Shown here one piece after another: positions 20,652 through 25,519 of a DNA stretch of 25,519 nt. Origin of the DNA: Jimgerdemannia flammicorona (taxonomy: Eukaryota; Mucoromycota; Endogonomycetes; Endogonales; Endogonaceae); assembly GCA_003990745.1 (NCBI GenBank), contig RBNI01000959.1, forward strand, positions 1 through 25,519, written 5' to 3'. The stretch's first letter is position 1, and each line of letters opens with the position of its first letter. Position numbers and translations under genes: made by a program. The notes beneath the pieces are model-generated. The model was not told the origin of the DNA. It did not search any database and was given only the letters and a program-made list of their open reading frames with translations.

Positions 20652-20740
20652 TGTGGTGGCGCAGCCTGACTACGTCATCATGTAAACGTCATCAATATAC
20701 TGCTTCTCTTCTCTCCACTCTTCCCAAGTATTCCACAACA
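20652..20740 (+). repeat. putative 5' LTR of the copia element, about 89 bp
   Basis: It starts TGTGGTGG and ends CCACAACA, a 7-of-8 inverted terminal match in TG...CA form, and ends three bases before the primer-binding site. Two ACGTCA motifs (reverse of TGACGT) lie inside at about 20672 and 20686, and a CT-rich stretch follows. Eighty-nine bp is very short for a copia LTR. Only the right LTR, outside the window, could confirm the start. Confidence 0.5.
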
Positions 20741-20743
20741 AAT

Positions 20744-20758
20744 GGTTATGAGCCCTGC
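20744..20758 (+). other. primer-binding site for half initiator tRNA-Met
   Basis: GGTTATGAGCCCTGC is the exact complement of GCAGGGCTCATAACC, the anticodon stem-loop side of eukaryotic initiator tRNA-Met (with its CAT anticodon). Priming from an internal tRNA cut is established for Drosophila copia and yeast Ty5. The site sits where a PBS should, right after the CA end of the LTR. Confidence 0.8.
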
Positions 20759-20889
20759 TAGCGAAAGCAGATAATATTAAAAGACACCCCTCTAACATAT
20801 GCTATACTATGCAAGATAAGCCTGCCAAGTAGTACAAGTGGAACAAGACTCAGAATATATATAAGCAGTATAAGTATACCTAATATGAT

Positions 20890-21680
20890 AGTCACAACTA
20901 CAACTATTCCTGTAGCAGCACTGACAACAATAAAGAAGATGATTCCTGTCTTTAATGGTAAGGATTATACCATATGAGTATACTATATGAAGAATTTCTT
21001 AGAGAAATACAGCTTAAAAAACTACTATGTAAAAGTCTCAAGTATAGATAATAAACTATGATACTGCAAAGGATCAGAAAGCACTAAGAGAGATTATATT
21101 CACCCTTTCAAACATATAAATGAAACTCATCATCAATGCTATAATAGTGAATAAAGCCTAAAAGAGCTTATATAATTACTATTAGCAGACATTTATATTA
21201 AATAGATTTTATCTGAAAGTACAACTGTTCAATCTCTGAATGAAATCCAAGAAGAGTATCTGAAACTATGCCAACTGTATTGATGATCTGGTGAATTAAG
21301 TGAATTCTCTTTCTATACTAGTGAATCTTATCAAGAATGAAGACAAGGTCTTAGTTCTTATATATGGTCTTTCTGAGATATATAATATAGTTGTTACTAT
21401 TATGAGAGAATTCAGCAAACTATTAGACTACAAATATATTATCATAAGCCTCATAAATGAAAAATCAAGACTAGGTGGTAGTGATAATGATAATGGTGAT
21501 AAGAAAGTATTCTATAAAGTATATAAATAAGATAAAGATAAGTCAAACAAAGGATAAGAGCAAAAGAGTATAATAGTCAGCATAATATATAAGTCAAATT
21601 CAACTGTAAATACTTCTATTGTAATAAGTGTAGACAATATAAGTAAAACTACAACTGTAAGAAGAAAGAAAAAAGTAAAC
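20890..21680 (+). pseudogene. copia gag with degenerate zinc knuckle
   Basis: The segment at about 20930-21000 reads IPVFNGKDYTI then VYYMKNFLEKY, with a stop where copia gag usually has Trp (F-x-G-x-N-Y-x-x-W). Further on, the open frame 21300-21530 reads LVNLIKNEDKVLVLIYGLSE and LLDYKYIIISLINEKSRL, matching the conserved gag segment before the nucleocapsid. At 21620-21658 a CNKC-RQY...NYNC pattern resembles the CCHC knuckle, with a stop in place of its central residues. The frame is broken by many TGA and TAA codons. Confidence 0.75.
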
Positions 21681-21879
21681 AATATAGATAGACAAATATT
21701 ATAGATACTAATAATAAAAGTAATAGAGACAGTAGAGATCTGTTCTTTATAGAAGTAGCAACCTATCTACATATAGAGAGAGAGATATAGAAGTAAATTC
21801 AGAAAACATTTTCACACTGATGAAAAATGTTGAAATAAGTATCAGTACTAATATAAGCTATATACTGAGTATTTGTATA

Positions 21880-22920
21880 TATAGTGAAGAAGTCTGGCTT
21901 ATAGATTCTAGTATAACATGGTATATAATAGTATATATATTATAAGTAGTTCTCTATATAAGAGAAGTTCAAATATCTGTACCTATCAAATTGAGAGACA
22001 ATAATATTATCTATGCTCAAGTTAAGAGTAATATCAGTATATATCTATATGAGAAAGTCAATAAATCATCAGACATCTTCATGAATATACTATATACTCT
22101 AAATATAGATAAGAATCTATTCTTAATAGACTGAATGATAGCCCAAGGAGATAAAGTAGTAAATATACATCCAAATGATATAACTGTAATCAATCTAAAG
22201 AATAAAAAGAAGTTAATATATATATTAAAAAGAAGAATCTATATAGAATTAATAGTATACTGAGTTGTATATCATCTATATATTCTGCTATAACTGGAGA
22301 GGATCTCTAGAGTATATGATATACATGCTTAGGATATATTGATAAGATAAGTCTAGAATAAATAATAAGAAGTAGTTCAGTAAGAAGATTATCAGACTAT
22401 ATATCTCTGAATCTTTTATAATAGATATATAGTATATAAGACTTTTGGAAAACATTTTCAGAAATGAATAAAGCAAGTAGCTAACATTCTCAACATAATA
22501 TATACAGATATCTGCAGTCCTATATAAACAGCAATATACTCTGGAAAGAAGTTTTTATTACTTTTATTAATGATTATACTTACAAAGTCTATGTATACTT
22601 TTATATAGTGAAGAAGAATTTAAGATAACTGTGAAGAATGAAATATAATATAAGATATAGACCCTATACTCAGATAATAGCAAGAAATATATCAACAAAG
22701 CCTTTAGATACTTCTTGAAGAAGTATAGTATCTAATACTCTATAATGACTTTCTATACCTCTGAATAGAATGGTATAGCAGAATGCTTTAATTGAATGGT
22801 TGTAGAGATGACTTGAACAATAATAAATATGGCTAACTTACTATACTTCTTCTGGACTGAAGTGGTGAATACAGTAGTATATATCTGAAATTATTATATC
22901 TCTTGAGCTCTAAGCAAGAA
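21880..22920 (+). pseudogene. copia protease and integrase region
   Basis: The protease motif at about 21890 reads WLIDSSITWYI, against the family W-x-x-D-S-G-A-T-x-H-I. The differences are single transitions, so the catalytic D-S-G is altered. The rest of the protease and linker follows (NNIIYAQVKSNISIYLYEK, NILYTLNIDKNLFLID). The integrase core starts at YTDICSPI (Asp codon 22507-22509). The second Asp is at 22673-22675 in a DN context, and the Glu at 22781-22783 in NGIAECFN, giving a DD35E spacing. A one-base shift separates the first Asp from the second. Arg after the Glu has become Cys, again a transition. The end, NMANLLYFFWTEVVN, is typical of the copia integrase core. Confidence 0.85.
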
Positions 22921-23163
22921 ATCTGACAATAATCATCAATTCAAGAATGATAGTGATCTTACTCCTAAGGAATTATAGAGTAGATCTATATAAGCCTAAT
23001 ATCACATACTTATAGATATTTGAGTGTGAGGCTTATATTCTGAATAAAGGCAGCAATAAAGATAAATTTGAGCTTAAGGTAGATAAATATATATTTTAGA
23101 TATGCCAGAGTAGCATATAGATTGTAGAATCTGCAGAAATATTATATAGTCATCTCTTGTGAC

Positions 23164-23507
23164 TAGTGCTCCCAATAAATCAAAGGTTAATTTGATTTGA
23201 AGTCTGATTTGAACCTGATTTTTCAAAATATAATAACTCAACAAATACACATCCAAATTCAATGATTCTTAGCTTATTAGATTCCTCTTATATAGGGGAA
23301 TCTACCAAGCGAAAGATCATTGAATTTTGATGTGTATTCGTTGAGTTATTATATTTTAAAAAATAGGATTCAAATTGGACCCTCAATTCAATTTGAATTC
23401 AATTTGATTCAAACTCAATTCAAATTGAAAAATCCCCAATTCAATTTGATTTGAATGACCCTCAATTCAATTCAATTCAAATTGATTTAATGTTTTTCAG
23501 AGTACTA
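23164..23507. mobile_element. hAT-type foldback MITE, copy 1 (344 bp)
   Basis: It is a nearly complete palindrome. The left arm starts TAGTGCTCCCAA. The right end finishes GTACTA, with three mismatches to the left terminus in the first ten bases. It is flanked by a perfect 8-bp duplication CTTGTGAC (23156-23163 and 23508-23515). The arms meet near 23293-23296 and are rich in CAATTCAAATTGAATT-type runs. There is no coding capacity. An 8-bp target duplication and a TAGTG terminus are typical of hAT elements. It interrupts the copia element between integrase and RT. Confidence 0.88.
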
Positions 23508-23519
23508 CTTGTGACATTT

Positions 23520-24735
23520 AATTTAAGAAGACTAAGTAGGAAATTCATATAGAAATTCCTATCTCATCTAATCCAATGGTATAGCTAGTGATAACTATAT
23601 CAATCCCAAAGGCAAGTGGAATGGTGGCTACATAAGCACCAGTGTAATCTATATATATATATACCAATAAGACTATTAGAGCTAAGAATTATGAAAATTA
23701 CAGATAAGAATAATAATGAGGATACCTCTCTAAAGAGTAAGAAAAAGTACAAATCTAAACTACAAAATGAGGTTGAAGTGGATTTAGAAGGTTATTAGAA
23801 CCAATCTAAGATATCTCATTATAAACATCATATGAACTACATATACCTGTGAGTATATATATATAGTAATGACTAGTAAGCTAGCAAACTATAATAAAGC
23901 CATATACCCAGATGATAAAAAGGAGTAGAAAAAGCCTATGGATAAAAAAATACAATTTACTTATTGAGAATGATATATGGGATTTAGTCTCTCTTCCAGT
24001 GAATTGAAAAGCAATAGGATTCTGCTAAGTATATAAAGTCAAATATAATAGTAATAGTGATATAGAGTAGTATAAGACTCAATTTGTAGTAAAGAGATAT
24101 TTACAAGGATATGATATAAACTATAATAAGACCTTTTCTTTAATATTCAAGCTTACTTCACTTAGAATACTTCTTGTGATTAGAGCTAAATACAACTATG
24201 AAATCTATAAAATAGATATTAAGATAGCTTTCTTAGATAGCAATATAGATACAGAGCTATATATTCTTCAACCATAGAGATATAAACTATATATTGATGA
24301 TCAAAAGGAGCTCATATATAAGTTATATAAGGATCTCTATAGTATCAAATAAGTGATAAGACTGTGGAACCAAAAAATTGACAAATATCTCTAAGTTAAC
24401 AGATTTAAGCATTGTGAAGCTAATATATATATATATACCCAATATATATCCTTAGGAATAGTATACTTAGAAATTTGAGTAAATAATATAATTCTGATTA
24501 GGACAGCAAATGAGATTAATAATATAAAGACAATACTATACCAGGAATTCAAAATGACAGATATAGATAATACATTCTATCTTCTTGAGATATCAATTAT
24601 ATACAATAGGTGCAAGCATATATATATCTATTGTAAGCTATATATATTCAGACTATACTCAAATGATTTAGTATGAGTAAATACAAATCTGTCAGAACTC
24701 TTATAGAGATATCTATAAAGTTAAAGAAGTCTAGT
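23520..24735 (+). pseudogene. copia reverse transcriptase, inactivated
   Basis: The RT begins near 23964 and reads LIENDIWDLVSLPVN, VYKVKYNSNSDIE, YKTQFVVKRYLQGYDINY, KTFSLIFKLTSLRILLVI and motif A KIDIKIAFLDSNID, with its aspartate intact (codon 24215-24217), followed by ELYILQP. The second catalytic site reads ATT TGA GTA AAT AAT at 24473-24487. The expected form is a Trp or Tyr, then Val-Asp-Asp, so both aspartates have become Asn. Further on, FYLLEISIIYNR resembles the conserved FLG-I-V motif. Stops interrupt the frame throughout. The stretch 23520-23960 is the integrase-to-RT linker. Confidence 0.85.
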
Positions 24736-24750
24736 GATGAGATGTCTAAA

Positions 24751-25136
24751 TAGTGCTCCCAAATAAATTGAATAAATTCAAATTGAATAAAATTGAGAAT
24801 CATTCAAATCGAATTGAATTGGAGATTTTTTAATTCAAATCAAGTTTGAATTAAATTGAATTCAAAACAAATTAAGGGTCTGATTTAAATACTATTTTTT
24901 GAAATAGAATAATTCAATAAATATATATCTAAATTCAATATTCTTTAGCTTGTTAGATTTCCCTATATAAGAGGAATCTAACAAGCTAAAATTATTGAAT
25001 TTGGGTATGTATTCATTAAGTTATTATATTTTGAAAAATAGTATTCAAATCAGATTATATATCAAATTAGCCTTCAATTTGATTTAAATTGAATCAAATG
25101 GAATTGGACCTTTGATTCAATTAGTTGGGAGCATTA
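24751..25136. mobile_element. hAT-type foldback MITE, copy 2 (386 bp)
   Basis: The terminal inverted repeats are TAGTGCTCCCAA and TTGGGAGCATTA, with one mismatch (C against T). The flanking 8-bp duplication TGTCTAAA is perfect (24743-24750 and 25137-25144). The arms fold around a core with AGCTTGTTAG and CTAACAAGCT near 24947-24988. It is clearly related to copy 1 in core and arms, and it sits between the RT and RNase H of the same copia element. Confidence 0.92.
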
Positions 25137-25144
25137 TGTCTAAA

Positions 25145-25519
25145 GAATTCAACTATATCCCCTATTGGTAAGCTGTGGGATCTCTCATGTATCTTATACT
25201 CAGAATAAGACCCAATATATCATATATATTCAACAAGGTGCAGTACTTATACTGCTATGACAATTTACATTGAATGACAATCATAGATACATTAAAGATA
25301 TAGTGCATTATATGCTCAACTTAGGAAATGGTAATGATAAGAATAAAGCAAGAACAGTATTATAAGGCTATTCAGTATATATGATATAGAATGGGCTATA
25401 AATCTTGACAATCAGTACTCTACAACTGGATACCTCTTTAAAATCAATAAAAACAGAGTCATTTTATAGCAAACTCATAAGCAATCTTTGGTGGCAATAT
25501 TATCTATTTTTTTTTTTTT
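25145..25519 (+). pseudogene. copia RNase H region, partial
   Basis: This resumes after MITE copy 2 with AVGSLMYLILRIRPNISYIFN, matching the family G-S-L-M-Y-L-x-x-x-T-R-P-D-I with Asp replaced by Asn. Then comes a stop in the position of the usual Trp (H-W). The rest to the window edge is decayed. The final 12 bases are a T run, which may mark a sequence end. Confidence 0.75.

Larger units (their letters stand above)
20652..25519 (+). mobile_element. Ty1/copia retrotransposon, runs off the right edge
   Basis: The domain order gag, zinc-knuckle-like, protease, GAG-pre-integrase, integrase, RT, RNase H (integrase before RT) identifies Ty1/copia. The left end is placed at a putative short LTR followed by a primer-binding site. 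The right LTR lies beyond the window. The internal part is extremely AT-rich, with stops and frameshifts in every domain, and it is interrupted by two MITEs. It is not functional. Confidence 0.9.

Noticed and set aside
22288..22476. Minus-strand open frame of 62 codons
   Set aside because: It is a chance run opposite the copia GAG-pre-integrase region.
1..25519. tRNA or rRNA genes
   Set aside because: No cloverleaf with A/B boxes or conserved rRNA segment was recognised by eye. The GGTTATGAGCCC match is a primer-binding site, not a tRNA gene, because the rest of the tRNA is absent. A tRNAscan or Rfam run would be decisive.

Overview
The window looks like a repeat-rich stretch of a fungal nuclear genome, most likely a filamentous fungus. 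The evidence is short candidate introns (55 to 115 nt) with fungal-type splice and branch sites, a copia element primed by a half initiator tRNA, a LINE, a DIRS/Ngaro-like retroelement, and transposon copies killed mainly by C-to-T and G-to-A changes. I cannot name the species. I see no rRNA, tRNA, CRISPR or bacterial-type operon.

Layout. 1-5690: a LINE on the minus strand, cut by the left window edge. ORF1 is at about 5646-3638. ORF2 (APE endonuclease, reverse transcriptase, zinc-binding tail) starts at 3606. Every recognisable ORF2 piece lies in one frame, separated only by stop codons. 5700-12840: very AT-rich DNA almost without CpG. It holds a degenerate 16-bp tandem array (about 5816-6014), a doubtful minus-strand retroelement gag relic (about 7800-8560) and a clear plus-strand DIRS/Ngaro-like gag-RT-RNase H relic (about 9480-11990).

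12840-20650: an island of mixed composition with plenty of CpG. It holds two diverged copies of an unrecognised duplicated unit (A at about 13383-14030, B at about 19411-20530), minisatellites (13473, 14480-15104, 18531), two candidate decayed or spliced genes (about 16195-17491 and 18071-18443) and a candidate 67-nt intron with four tandem branch-point motifs. No gene in the island has a product I recognise.

20652-25519: a plus-strand Ty1/copia element running off the right edge. It has a putative 89-bp LTR, a primer-binding site matching the anticodon arm of initiator tRNA-Met, then gag, protease, integrase, RT and RNase H remnants. Two foldback hAT-type MITEs with perfect 8-bp target duplications are nested inside it.

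The window reads as a transposon graveyard around one CpG-retaining island. The most specific observations are the paired MITEs, the half-tRNA primer site, the loss of catalytic residues by transition mutations, the duplicated units, and the intron with a quadruplicated branch site. I found no intact multi-gene system.
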